Assembly (NCBI GenBank): GCA_040275425.1
Contig: JBEOKB010000270.1
Span: 1-16,803, forward strand
Source of the DNA: Pinisolibacter sp040275425
GTDB taxonomy: Bacteria; Pseudomonadota; Alphaproteobacteria; Rhizobiales; Ancalomicrobiaceae
Direction: 5' to 3'
Length of the DNA stretch: 16,803 bases
Notes under the pieces: generated by a model
Seen by the model: the letters and a program-made list of their open reading frames with translations, nothing else
Told to the model about the DNA's origin: nothing
Databases searched by the model: none
Translations under genes and position numbers: made by a program
Shown: positions 1 through 7,962 of the stretch, piece by piece
How positions within the stretch are numbered: position 1 is the stretch's first letter
Layout: every line of letters starts with the position of its first letter

Positions 1-1262
1 CGCGTCACCAGATCGTCGATCATCACGCCGATGTAGCTCTCTGACCGCCGGAACACCACCGCGCTCGTACCGGATACGAATCGAGCGGCATTCAATCCCG
101 CCACCAGACCCTGCGCCCCGGCCTCCTCGTATCCGGTCGTCCCGTTGATCTGGCCCGCCAGGTACAGACCACGCACAGACTTCACCGCCAGACCGCTGTC
201 GAGCCCGCGCGGATCGACGTGATCGTATTCGATCGCATAGCCGGGGCGGATCACTTCGACCCGCTCCAGTCCCGAGATCGATCGCAACATCGCCACTTGC
301 GCGTCCGCCGGCAGCGACGTCGACAGACCATTGGGATAGACCGTCGGATCGTCGAGCCCCTCCGGCTCGAGAAACACCTGATGTCCGTCCCGATCACCGA
401 ACCGGACGATCTTGTCCTCGATCGACGGACAGTAGCGCGGTCCCCGGCTGTCGATGTGCCCACCGTACATCGCCGACCGACCGAGATTCTCGCGGATGAT
501 CCGGTGTGTCTCCTCTGTCGTCCGTGTGATGCCGCACTGGATCTGCCGATTGCCGATATGCGTTGTCAGGGTCGAGAACGCCACCGGGTCCTCGTCGCCG
601 TCCTGCATCTCCACCGCCGACCAGTCGATCGTACGGCCGTCGAGCCGCGCCGGCGTCCCCGTCTTGAGCCGCCCCAGCAGCAGCCCCGCCGCCCCGAGAC
701 TGTCGCTGAACCCGGCGACCGCGGCGTCTCCGACCCGCCCACCCGAGGTCCGCTGATCACCGATGTGCATCAGCCCGTTGAGGAACGTCCCACTCGCCAC
801 CACCACCGCCCGACAGCCGATCACCTCGCCGTCGGTCAGAACCACGCCCGAAACCGAATCACCCTCCATTTGCAGTGCCACGGCCTCTCCCTCACGGATC
901 GAGAGGTTTGACTGCTCACCGAGAAGGCCTCGAACGGCCGCCGCGTAGAGCCGCCGATCCATCTGCGCGCGCGGTCCACGGACCGCCGGACCCTTGCGTC
1001 GATTGAGGAGGCGAAACTGAATCCCCCCGAGATCGGCCGCCCGGCCCATGATCCCGTCGAGAGCGTCGATCTCGCGAACCAGATGACCCTTGCCGAGCCC
1101 GCCGATCGCCGGATTGCACGACATCGCTCCGATCGTTTCGATCCGATGCGTCAACAGAATCGTATCGGCTCCGACTCGGGCCGCCGCGGCCGCCGCCTCG
1201 GTCCCGGCGTGCCCGCCGCCGATCACCACGACGTCACAGGTGCGAATCCCGCTCATTCCCAT
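1..1262 (-). CDS. mnmG: MnmG (GidA), tRNA uridine-5-carboxymethylaminomethyl synthase subunit, 3'-truncated by window edge
   Basis: FAD-dependent subunit of the MnmE-MnmG complex, which installs the (carboxymethyl)aminomethyl group on C5 of wobble U34 in certain tRNAs. About 420 N-terminal residues are present and the C-terminal third runs off the left edge. The N-terminus reads CDVVVIGGGHAGTEAA, an FAD-binding dinucleotide motif, followed by SCNPAIGGLGKGHLVREIDALDG, and later GPRYCPSIEDK; the two cysteines match the conserved pair known to matter in E. coli MnmG. The segment GLYLAGQINGTTGYEEAGAQG is also typical. Start: ATG at 1262 lies 5 nt after a GAGG (1271-1268); an in-frame ATG at 1256 is the alternative. 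It lies 92 bp downstream of mnmE on the same strand with a perfect parS between them. Identification is secure; the exact start is less so. Confidence 0.97.
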   Translation of the reverse strand, partial: MGMSGIRTCDVVVIGGGHAGTEAAAAAARVGADTILLTHRIETIGAMSCNPAIGGLGKGHLVREIDALDGIMGRAADLGGIQFRLLNRRKGPAVRGPRAQMDRRLYAAAVRGLLGEQSNLSIREGEAVALQMEGDSVSGVVLTDGEVIGCRAVVVASGTFLNGLMHIGDQRTSGGRVGDAAVAGFSDSLGAAGLLLGRLKTGTPARLDGRTIDWSAVEMQDGDEDPVAFSTLTTHIGNRQIQCGITRTTEETHRIIRENLGRSAMYGGHIDSRGPRYCPSIEDKIVRFGDRDGHQVFLEPEGLDDPTVYPNGLSTSLPADAQVAMLRSISGLERVEVIRPGYAIEYDHVDPRGLDSGLAVKSVRGLYLAGQINGTTGYEEAGAQGLVAGLNAARFVSGTSAVVFRRSESYIGVMIDDLVT

Positions 1263-1317
1263 TCCATCCTCATTGGTCACACGAGACAGTCACGAGTTCG
1301 AAACGATAGCGAATCGA

Positions 1318-1333
1318 TGTTTCACGTGAAACA
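1318..1333. promoter_or_regulatory. parS: parS centromere site (perfect 16/16)
   Basis: TGTTTCACGTGAAACA, a perfect palindrome identical to the canonical chromosomal parS bound by ParB. It lies in the mnmE-mnmG gap. ParB family knowledge: parS nucleates ParB spreading and origin segregation with ParA and SMC. parA and parB are expected to the left of this window but are not seen. Confidence 0.93.
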
Positions 1334-1354
1334 TTCGATCGGTCTCGAAACCAA

Positions 1355-2689
1355 TCACTTTCCGATGCAGAATTCACCGAAGATCAGGTCGAGATAATCC
1401 TCGACCCCGATCCGTCCGGTCAACCGTCCGAGTTCGTCCGCCGCCGAACGTAGCTCCTCCGCGACCAGTTCGAGGCCCGCGCCCCGGCACGCCGACGCCC
1501 GCTCCAGGCTCGCCCTGGCCCGCACTATCCCGTTTCGGTGCCGAATCCGGGTCGGCGGAACGGAATCGTCGTCACCATTTCCGGTGCCGACCAATCCCGC
1601 GATCGATCGGACGAGAACATCGAGGCCATCGCCGGTCACCGCAGAAACACGAAAGACCGGCAGCTCTGGATCCTCGAATGAATCTTCAGGACCACTCCCG
1701 CTTATGAGATCGCCCTTGCTCTCGATCTTCCAGATCGGAATCGAATCGAACACCGGCGCGTCCGCCTTCGCCCGCGCCGTGGGATCGACCACCCACAACA
1801 CGAGATCGGCGCGCTCACCTCGCCGAAGGGCGCGCCGAATGCCCTCCTGCTCGATCGCCCCCTCCGCCTCACGCAGCCCGGCCGTATCGACCACCGTCAC
1901 CGCATGTCCACCGAGATCGAGATGGGCCTCGACGATGTCCCGTGTCGTCCCGGCGATTTCCGAGACGATCGCCACGTCCCGTCGTGCCAGCGCATTCAGA
2001 AGACTGGACTTGCCCGCATTGGGCGCACCGAGCAGGACCACCTGAAACCCCTCCCGCAGCCGCTCACCCCGATGAGCATCGGCGAGGTGCCGCCCGAACG
2101 CATCGATCAGGGTGGCGATCTCGGCGAAGGCGACGTCGACCACCGAACCGGTCACGTCCTCCTCCTCCGAGAAGTCGAGATCGGCTTCGATCATCGCCCG
2201 CGCGCGAACGAGCCGTGTCCGCCAGTCGTCGTAGAGCCGACCGAGAGCGCCCCCGCTCTGCGCCAGCGCCTGCGCCCGTTGCGCCTCGGTCTCCGCCGCC
2301 AGAAGATCCCCCAGGCCTTCCACCTCGGTCAAATCCATCTTGCCGTTGAGAAGCGCACGCCGCGTGAATTCCCCCGCATCCGCAGCCCTTACGTCCCCGA
2401 AGGACGCGAACGCCGTTTCCAACGCCGCGATCACCGCACGGCCGCCGTGGACGTGGAACTCCGCCATGTCCTCACCGCTGAAGGATTGCGGCCCGGGAAA
2501 CCATGACACCAGGCCTCGATCCAACACCAGACCGGACCGGTTGCGAATCGACCTCAGCGCCTGAACACGGGCCAGCGGAAGTGGCCCACACATCGTTTCG
2601 AACACGAATCGCGTCGCTGGTCCACTCAGGCGGAAGACCGCGATTCCGGTTCGCCCCCGACCGCTCGACAATGCGTAGATCGTCTCCAC
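1355..2689 (-). CDS. mnmE: MnmE (TrmE), tRNA-modification GTPase
   Basis: GTPase partner of MnmG; it binds a folate derivative and drives U34 modification. 444 residues, the usual family length. Starts VETIYALSSGRGRTGIAVFRLSGP, the folate-binding N-domain. The G domain is inserted in the helical domain: G1 GAPNAGKS at about 221-228, GTTRD at 247-251, G3 DTAG at 268-271. The G4 position reads SKGD (324-327) instead of NKxD. The protein ends FCIGK with the conserved catalytic-loop Cys at 441. Start: an upstream ATG at 2746 lies inside a hairpin and adds 19 non-family residues, so I prefer GTG at 2689, which sits 7 nt after a GGAGG (2701-2697) and matches the family N-terminus; GTG at 2692 is equally in frame. 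Stop TGA at 1357-1355. Probably read with mnmG. Confidence 0.97.
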   Translation of the reverse strand: METIYALSSGRGRTGIAVFRLSGPATRFVFETMCGPLPLARVQALRSIRNRSGLVLDRGLVSWFPGPQSFSGEDMAEFHVHGGRAVIAALETAFASFGDVRAADAGEFTRRALLNGKMDLTEVEGLGDLLAAETEAQRAQALAQSGGALGRLYDDWRTRLVRARAMIEADLDFSEEEDVTGSVVDVAFAEIATLIDAFGRHLADAHRGERLREGFQVVLLGAPNAGKSSLLNALARRDVAIVSEIAGTTRDIVEAHLDLGGHAVTVVDTAGLREAEGAIEQEGIRRALRRGERADLVLWVVDPTARAKADAPVFDSIPIWKIESKGDLISGSGPEDSFEDPELPVFRVSAVTGDGLDVLVRSIAGLVGTGNGDDDSVPPTRIRHRNGIVRARASLERASACRGAGLELVAEELRSAADELGRLTGRIGVEDYLDLIFGEFCIGK

Positions 2690-2739
2690 CACGTCCCCTC
2701 CCCGATGCCCGTACCGGCACCGACCGCCCACGATCCGCC

Positions 2740-2784
2740 ACTCCATCGCCGGCGGCGGTCCACCGTTCCTGCCGGCGATGGAGT
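2740..2784 (-). repeat. 14-bp perfect inverted repeat (stem-loop) in mnmE 5' flank
   Basis: Arm ACTCCATCGCCGGC at 2740-2753 pairs exactly with 2771-2784, with a 17-nt loop. It lies 50-95 nt upstream of the chosen mnmE start. No poly-T follows on either strand, so an intrinsic terminator is unlikely; it could be a 5'-UTR structure or a 3'-end stabiliser of the rho transcript. Confidence 0.7.
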
Positions 2785-2832
2785 CGCATCATCCCGAGCC
2801 GTGCGAGACGGCCGGTCCTCGCCCGTAGAGAT

Positions 2833-2855
2833 CGATTCGTGTCGCACACGAATCG
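2833..2855. repeat. 10-bp perfect inverted repeat, 3-nt loop
   Basis: CGATTCGTGT at 2833-2842 pairs exactly with 2846-2855 around CGC. This is compact dyad symmetry of the kind seen for operators or RNA hairpins, about 145 nt upstream of mnmE. No matching regulator is identified. Confidence 0.65.
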
Positions 2856-2914
2856 GGGTCCTCCCTCGGGGCCCTGTGCGCTCGCACACGCGGACGACCC
2901 GCGTCCCGGCGCCA

Positions 2915-2930
2915 CTTCGCACGTGAAACA
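2915..2930. promoter_or_regulatory. parS-like half-site (12/16)
   Basis: CTTCGCACGTGAAACA: the central CACGTG and the right arm are perfect while the left arm has four mismatches. Location in an intergenic gap and proximity to better parS copies make weak ParB binding possible, but four mismatches may abolish it. Confidence 0.4.
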
Positions 2931-2990
2931 CGAACGGCCCGATCGAGTCGCCTCGAACGAGCCGTATCGTTGCAGATCCGAATCGACCGA

Positions 2991-4256
<1,266 letters not shown>

Positions 4257-4464
4257 GTCGCGTGATCTCTGGGGGGTGCGCCCGCACGGTCGGCGACCAC
4301 GGTCACCGACGGATGGTTCGGGAGAGGGGTGACGTCGCGGTGCACTGGAACGAATCGGCCGCGACGTGAGGCAAGGAGGTCAGACGTCGCGGAGCGGCAG
4401 CCGTGCCGGTCCCCCGCTGCCGTCGCCACGCGATGTGGCCCGACGGTTCGTCTGCTGAGGAGGA
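4257..4464 (-). promoter_or_regulatory. Structured leader of rho with mutually exclusive hairpins
   Basis: About 208 nt from the predicted start site to the rho ATG. The 9-mer ACGTCGCGG occurs at 4332-4340 and 4384-4392, with its exact reverse complement at 4359-4367 between them, so the middle copy can pair with either flank but not both (loops of 18 and 16 nt). A further 7-bp stem is formed by 4395-4401 with 4416-4422, and an imperfect hairpin lies at 4289-4310. This resembles an attenuator architecture. E. coli rho is known to be autoregulated in its leader; a comparable role here is inference. Confidence 0.45.
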
Positions 4465-4471
4465 TGAGCGC

Positions 4472-4500
4472 AAAATAGTCGGTCGACGCCGGGGCGGCAA
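4472..4500 (-). promoter_or_regulatory. Candidate sigma70-type promoter for rho
   Basis: On the minus strand, TTGCCG (4500-4495), a 17-nt spacer, then TATTTT (4477-4472). Correct spacing and an AT-rich -10 in very GC-rich DNA. Predicted start near 4464, giving a leader of about 208 nt. It overlaps the hairpin just downstream of hemJ. Confidence 0.45.
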
Positions 4501-4514
4501 GCCCCTCCCCGGCG
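4487..4514 (-). terminator. Possible hemJ terminator hairpin
   Basis: CGCCGGGG at 4487-4494 pairs exactly with 4507-4514, 16 nt after the hemJ stop. On the minus strand a TTTT follows about 10 nt after the stem, farther than in a textbook intrinsic terminator. It overlaps the candidate rho -35 element. Confidence 0.4.
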
Positions 4515-4530
4515 GATTCGGCGAAATGCT

Positions 4531-5061
4531 TCAGAACGGCTTGACGATGACCAGAATGACCACCGCGATCATGATCAGCGTCGGCACCTCGTTCATGAAG
4601 CGCCAGAACTTGTGGTTCCGATTGCCCTCGTCGCGGGCGAAGTCGGCGACCGCCTTGGCGAGGTAGCCGTGAACGGCGGAGAGTGCCGTCACCAGCACGA
4701 GCTTCACGTGGAGCCACCCGCCCTGGAACCCGAAGATCGCGATCGCGATCCACAGACCCGCGACCCAGGACACCACCATCGCCGGGTTGATGATGTAGCG
4801 CAGCAGCTTGCGCTCCATCACCTTGAACGTCTCCGAGGTCTCCGACCCGATCGCCACCCCGCAGTGGTAGACGAACAACCGCGGCAGGTAGAGCATCCCC
4901 GCCATCCACGAGATGATCGCGATCACGTGCAGCGCCTTGAACCCGTCGTAGGCGCCGGGACCGAACACCGCCAGCGACCCGCCGAGAAGCGCCCCCGAGA
5001 TCGCCAGGAACACCACGGCGCGCTTCGCCCGCATCAGCTTCTCCTCGCGTGTCGCCGTCAT
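4531..5061 (-). CDS. hemJ: HemJ, protoporphyrinogen IX oxidase
   Basis: Membrane protein that oxidises protoporphyrinogen IX to protoporphyrin IX, the penultimate step of haem synthesis. 176 residues with hydrophobic segments at about 15-33, 43-62, 88-111, 117-136 and 158-174. Conserved family stretches: LHVIAIISWMAGMLYLPRLFVYH (His45, His66), ERKLLRYIINPAMVVSW, WLHVKLVLV (His118), HGYLAKAVADFARD (His131) and the C-terminal FMNEVPTLIMIAVVILVIVKPF. I chose ATG at 5061, 6 nt after a GAGGGG; the immediately preceding GTG (5064) is too close to it. It begins 10 bp after the hemE stop, so the two haem genes are almost certainly co-transcribed. Confidence 0.95.
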   Translation of the reverse strand: MTATREEKLMRAKRAVVFLAISGALLGGSLAVFGPGAYDGFKALHVIAIISWMAGMLYLPRLFVYHCGVAIGSETSETFKVMERKLLRYIINPAMVVSWVAGLWIAIAIFGFQGGWLHVKLVLVTALSAVHGYLAKAVADFARDEGNRNHKFWRFMNEVPTLIMIAVVILVIVKPF

Positions 5062-5071
5062 CACTCGCCCC

Positions 5072-6127
5072 TCACCGCTTCGCCGCGCGCACCCGCTCGA
5101 CCAGCCGCGCCATGTTGGCCGGATCGGCGTCCGGCGTGATGCCGTGCCCGAGGTTGAAGATCAGCCGTCCCTGGCCGAGCCCCTCGAGCACCCGATCGAC
5201 ACCCTCGTCGAGCGCCCGTCCGCCGACCACCACCCGCATGGGATCGAGATTGCCCTGCACCGCCACCCGGCTCTGGATGTGGGCGCGGGCGAAGGCGTGC
5301 GGCATGGTCCAGTCGAGCCCGACCGCGTCGACCCCCGTCTCCGCCACGTAGCGGAACAGCAGCGCCTGCGTGCCCTTCGGAAAGCCGATCACCCGCGCGC
5401 CGGGATGGATCGCCCGAAGCCCCTCGACGATCCGCCGCGTCGGCTCGATCGACCAGCGCGTGAACTCCTCCTCGTCGAGCACGCCCGCCCAGGTGTCGAA
5501 GATCTGCACCGCGTCGGCGCCGCACTCGATCTGCCGCGCCAGATAGGCGATCGAGGAGGCGACCAGCACGTCGATCAGCTTCTGGAAGCCGTCCGGATCG
5601 GTGAGCGCCGCCTTGCGCGCCGGTCCCTGATCCGACGTCCCCCGTCCGGCGATCATATAGGTCGCCACGGTCCAGGGAGCCCCGCAGAAGCCGAGGAAGG
5701 TCGTCTCGCTCGGCAGGGCCGCGCGGATCCTCTCGACCGCCTCGTAGACCGGTCCCAGGCGATCGTGGATGGTGGTGGGATCGAGATCGCCGACGCGAGC
5801 GAGGTCGAGCGGCTCGAGCACCGGACCTTCGCCCTCCTGGAACGACACCTTGCGCCCGAGCGCATCGGGAACGACCAGGATGTCCGAGAACAGGATCGCC
5901 GCGTCGAAGCCGTAACGCCGAATCGGCTGCATCGTCACTTCGGTCGCCAGACGCGGATTGTAGCAGAGGTCGAGGAACCCGCCCGCCTCGGCGCGAGTCG
6001 CCCGATACTCCGGCAGATAGCGTCCGGCCTGACGCATCACCCAGATCGGAGGCGGGAACAGCGTCTCACCCGCCAGAACCGAGAGAACCTTACGCTCGGC
6101 CTTCGCCGTATGCCCCGGGTTCGCCAC
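5072..6127 (-). CDS. hemE: HemE, uroporphyrinogen III decarboxylase
   Basis: Cytosolic enzyme that decarboxylates the four acetate side chains of uroporphyrinogen III to give coproporphyrinogen III. 351 residues. The signature RQAGRYLPEYR is at 32-42, and FSDIL at 80-84 carries the conserved catalytic Asp (82). Other family stretches: FDTWAG, GNLDP and FNLGHGITPDADP near the C-terminus. The open frame extends to a GTG at 6232, but that extension reads through the parS-like site and has no family similarity. I chose GTG at 6127, preceded by GAGGAGG with a 6-nt gap, giving VANPGHTAKAERKVLSVLAGE, the usual N-terminus. It is divergent from ppsR across the presumed origin. Confidence 0.96.
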   Translation of the reverse strand: MANPGHTAKAERKVLSVLAGETLFPPPIWVMRQAGRYLPEYRATRAEAGGFLDLCYNPRLATEVTMQPIRRYGFDAAILFSDILVVPDALGRKVSFQEGEGPVLEPLDLARVGDLDPTTIHDRLGPVYEAVERIRAALPSETTFLGFCGAPWTVATYMIAGRGTSDQGPARKAALTDPDGFQKLIDVLVASSIAYLARQIECGADAVQIFDTWAGVLDEEEFTRWSIEPTRRIVEGLRAIHPGARVIGFPKGTQALLFRYVAETGVDAVGLDWTMPHAFARAHIQSRVAVQGNLDPMRVVVGGRALDEGVDRVLEGLGQGRLIFNLGHGITPDADPANMARLVERVRAAKR

Positions 6128-6205
6128 GCGCCCCCTCCTCTTCAGAACATTCTTCGAATGAAGATCTGTTGTGACTCTTAGGCGGTGGATTACCGGGATC
6201 TCGAT

Positions 6206-6214
6206 CGATCCACA
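6206..6214 (+). promoter_or_regulatory. Candidate DnaA box (G-box-like)
   Basis: CGATCCACA matches Caulobacter G-box TGATCCACA at 8/9 and E. coli TTATCCACA at 7/9. It lies immediately beside the parS-like site in the presumed oriC. Confidence 0.4.
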
Positions 6215-6215
6215 A

Positions 6216-6231
6216 TGACTCACGTGAAACA
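6216..6231. promoter_or_regulatory. parS: parS site (14/16)
   Basis: TGACTCACGTGAAACA matches parS TGTTTCACGTGAAACA at all but positions 3 and 4. It lies within the presumed oriC, upstream of hemE, and is probably a functional ParB site. Confidence 0.75.
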
Positions 6232-6260
6232 CGCCCGCTCGAGGGCACGTTTCCGTCTTC

Positions 6261-6290
6261 GCGACCCTCGAATCCGCGACCCTCGAATTA
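6261..6290 (+). repeat. Tandem 15-bp direct repeat in oriC candidate
   Basis: Two adjacent 15-mers, GCGACCCTCGAATCC (6261-6275) and GCGACCCTCGAATTA (6276-6290), identical over the first 13 positions. They directly abut the AT-rich/CtrA-motif segment. Possibly iteron-like protein-binding sites; the binding protein is unknown. Confidence 0.6.
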
Positions 6291-6315
6291 ACGATCCGTT
6301 AGGAAGTCTTTACAA
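6287..6315 (-). promoter_or_regulatory. Candidate hemE promoter
   Basis: Minus strand TTGTAA (6315-6310), a 17-nt spacer, GTTAAT (6292-6287); each hexamer matches consensus at 4/6. The -10 overlaps the CtrA-type motif, the same arrangement as the CtrA-repressed hemE promoter inside Caulobacter Cori. Confidence 0.4.
6288..6302. promoter_or_regulatory. Putative CtrA-binding motif TTAA-N7-TTAG
   Basis: TTAA at 6288-6291, seven bases, TTAG at 6299-6302: 7 of 8 fixed positions of the CtrA consensus TTAA-N7-TTAA with exact spacing. In Caulobacter, CtrA binding at the origin blocks initiation. The function here is inferred by analogy. Confidence 0.5.
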
Positions 6316-6529
6316 AAGGTTGACGCCGCTGCCGGCGAATCCCCCTTGTGGACGAGGAGTCGACGGATCGCCTTCGGCCCCTCCCTCCTCCCCGACGCGC
6401 TGAAACGGCTCCGATTCGGTCCTCGTCGTTCGGCCCTGTTGATCGAATTGCAGGAAGGGGAGAGAGTGGGTCCCGGCCGGGTACGAACCCCCTTTCGTCC
6501 ACCGCTGCCGTCCGCCTGGGGACAGTTAC

Positions 6530-7357
6530 GTGCAGACGACGACCAACTTCTTCCATCTCCATCTGATTTCGGATTCGACCGGCGAGACGCTGATCACCGT
6601 GGCGCGCGCCGCCGCGGCTCAGTACGACACCATCGAGCCGATCGAGCACGTCCACCCGCTGATCCGTACCGACCGCCATCTCGACCGCGCCCTGGTCGAG
6701 ATCGAGCAGTTCCCCGGCATCGTGCTCTACACCCTGGTCAACCAGGAGCTGGCCGATCGGCTCGAGCGATTCTGCCGCGACCAGGGCCTGCCCTGCGTCT
6801 CGGTCCTCGCTCCCGTCCTCGACATCTTCCGCTCGTTCCTGAACGTGACCGAGACCTACCGCGCCGGCGCGCAGCACTCGCTCGACGCCGAGTACTTCCG
6901 CCGCATCGAGGCCATGAACTTCACCATGGCCCACGACGACGGCCAATTGCCGCACGACCTCGACGACGCCGACGTCGTCATCCTCGGCGTGTCGCGCACC
7001 TCCAAGACCCCGACCTCGATCTATCTCGCCAATCGCGGGGTCAAGGTCGCGAACATCCCGATCGTGCCGGAGATCCCGCCGCCGCCCGCCCTGTTCTCGG
7101 TGACGAGGCCCCTGGTGGTCGGCCTGATCGCCAGTCCCGACCGTATCGCCCAGATCCGCGAGAACCGCGTGTTGGCGATGGGTTCGCGCACCTTCGACAC
7201 CACCTATGTCGATCGCCCCTCGATCGCGGTGGAACTCGCCACCATGCGCCGCCTCTGTTCGGACAACGACTGGCCGATCATCGACGTCACGCGCCGCTCG
7301 ATCGAAGAGACCGCCGCCGCCATCATCGCTCTCCAGCGTACCCACCGACGCCCGTGA
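6530..7357 (+). CDS. ppsR: Pyruvate, phosphate dikinase regulatory protein (PPSR/DUF299 family)
   Basis: Bifunctional serine/threonine kinase/phosphorylase family acting on pyruvate phosphate dikinase or PEP synthetase, using ADP to phosphorylate and Pi to dephosphorylate. 275 residues. Starts MQTTTNFFHLHLISDSTGETL, the family N-terminus; HDDG is at 135-138 and the P-loop GVSRTSKT at 153-160, followed by PTSIYLANRGVKVANIP. GTG start at 6530 with GGGGAC upstream at 6518-6523. The stop overlaps the maf start by one base (TGATG). A DUF299 gene next to hemE is a conserved origin-flanking arrangement in alphaproteobacteria. Which dikinase it regulates cannot be told from this window. Confidence 0.94.
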   Translation: MQTTTNFFHLHLISDSTGETLITVARAAAAQYDTIEPIEHVHPLIRTDRHLDRALVEIEQFPGIVLYTLVNQELADRLERFCRDQGLPCVSVLAPVLDIFRSFLNVTETYRAGAQHSLDAEYFRRIEAMNFTMAHDDGQLPHDLDDADVVILGVSRTSKTPTSIYLANRGVKVANIPIVPEIPPPPALFSVTRPLVVGLIASPDRIAQIRENRVLAMGSRTFDTTYVDRPSIAVELATMRRLCSDNDWPIIDVTRRSIEETAAAIIALQRTHRRP

Positions 7358-7962
7358 TGTCGACGCCCCTCCCCCTCGTTCTCGCCTCCGCCAGCCGCTC
7401 GCGGGCCGCCCTCCTCGCCGGCGCCGGTCTCGTCTTCGAGACGGTGCCCTCGCGCGTCGACGAACGCGCGGTCGAGGAACCCCTCCTCGCCGCCGGCGCC
7501 TCGCCCGCCGCGATCGCCCTCCACCTCGCCGAGGCCAAGGCGCTCGACGTCGCCGCCGCCCGGCCGGACGCCCTGGTGCTCGGCTGCGACCAGACCCTCG
7601 GCCTCGGCGCCGAGCGCTTCGTCAAACCCGAATCGCCCGCCGCCGCGCGCGTCCACCTCGAGCGCCTGCGCGACCGCACCCACGAGCTCCACTCCGCCCT
7701 CGTCCTGGCCGCCGGCGGTGCCGTGGTCTGGCGCCACGTCTCCACCGCCGCCATGACCATGCGCGCCTTCTCCGACCCCTGGCTCGACGACTACCTCGCC
7801 CGCGCCGGCGACGCGGTCCTCGCCAGCGTCGGCTGCTATCAGCTCGAGGGGATCGGTATCGGTCTGTTCGAGGCGATCGACGGCGACTACTTCACCATTC
7901 TCGGCCTGCCGCTCCTGCCGCTCCTCGCCGAGCTGCGCCGTCAGGGACACCTCCCCGCATGA
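7357..7962 (+). CDS. maf: Maf family nucleotide pyrophosphatase
   Basis: Nucleoside triphosphate pyrophosphatase of the Maf/HAM1-like fold, thought to remove modified or non-canonical nucleotides. 201 residues. Conserved motifs: LASASRSRAALL at 9-20, SRVDE at 32-36, Lys61 in LAEAKALDV, and GCDQT at 76-80 with the catalytic Asp78, then KPES at 90-93. The C-terminal half contains GCYQLEGIGIGLFEAIDGDYFTILGLPL, typical of the family. The start overlaps the ppsR stop by one base, and its stop overlaps the aroE start (ATGA), implying translational coupling. Whether it prefers dTTP/UTP or m7GTP cannot be decided here. Confidence 0.93.
   Translation: MSTPLPLVLASASRSRAALLAGAGLVFETVPSRVDERAVEEPLLAAGASPAAIALHLAEAKALDVAAARPDALVLGCDQTLGLGAERFVKPESPAAARVHLERLRDRTHELHSALVLAAGGAVVWRHVSTAAMTMRAFSDPWLDDYLARAGDAVLASVGCYQLEGIGIGLFEAIDGDYFTILGLPLLPLLAELRRQGHLPA

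Larger units (their letters stand above)
2690..2990. other. rho-mnmE intergenic region (301 bp) with two strong hairpins and a weak parS-like site
   Basis: Both flanking genes point left, so this is the 3' flank of rho and the 5' flank of mnmE. No convincing coding sequence is seen; open frames here are read-through of neighbours. It contains a 14-bp perfect inverted repeat (2740-2753 with 2771-2784), a 10-bp perfect inverted repeat with a 3-nt loop (2833-2842 with 2846-2855) and a parS right half-site (2915-2930). Neither hairpin is followed by a T-run on the minus strand. I did not identify a clear -35/-10 promoter pair. Confidence 0.6.
6128..6529. other. Candidate chromosomal origin of replication (oriC), hemE-ppsR spacer
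   Basis: 402-bp divergent non-coding gap, the location of Cori in Caulobacter (beside hemE) and of several rhizobial origins. Seen here: CGATCCACA at 6206-6214 (one mismatch to the Caulobacter G-box TGATCCACA), looser DnaA-box-like 9-mers at 6184-6192 and 6347-6355, a parS-like site at 6216-6231, tandem 15-mers at 6261-6290, an AT-rich patch at about 6282-6323, and a TTAA-N7-TTAG motif at 6288-6302. No perfect TTATCCACA is present. Open frames crossing it show no family features. oriC is inferred from context plus these motifs. Confidence 0.6.

Noticed and set aside
4700..4710. CACGTG cores near 4703, 4924 and 14093 considered as extra parS
   Set aside because: They lack the GAAACA arm and lie in coding sequence of hemJ and hslU; only the hexamer matches.
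6346..7356. Long plus-strand frame upstream of and in frame with maf
   Set aside because: The portion before the maf ATG is Arg/Pro-rich out-of-frame translation of the spacer and ppsR; the family similarity begins at 7357.
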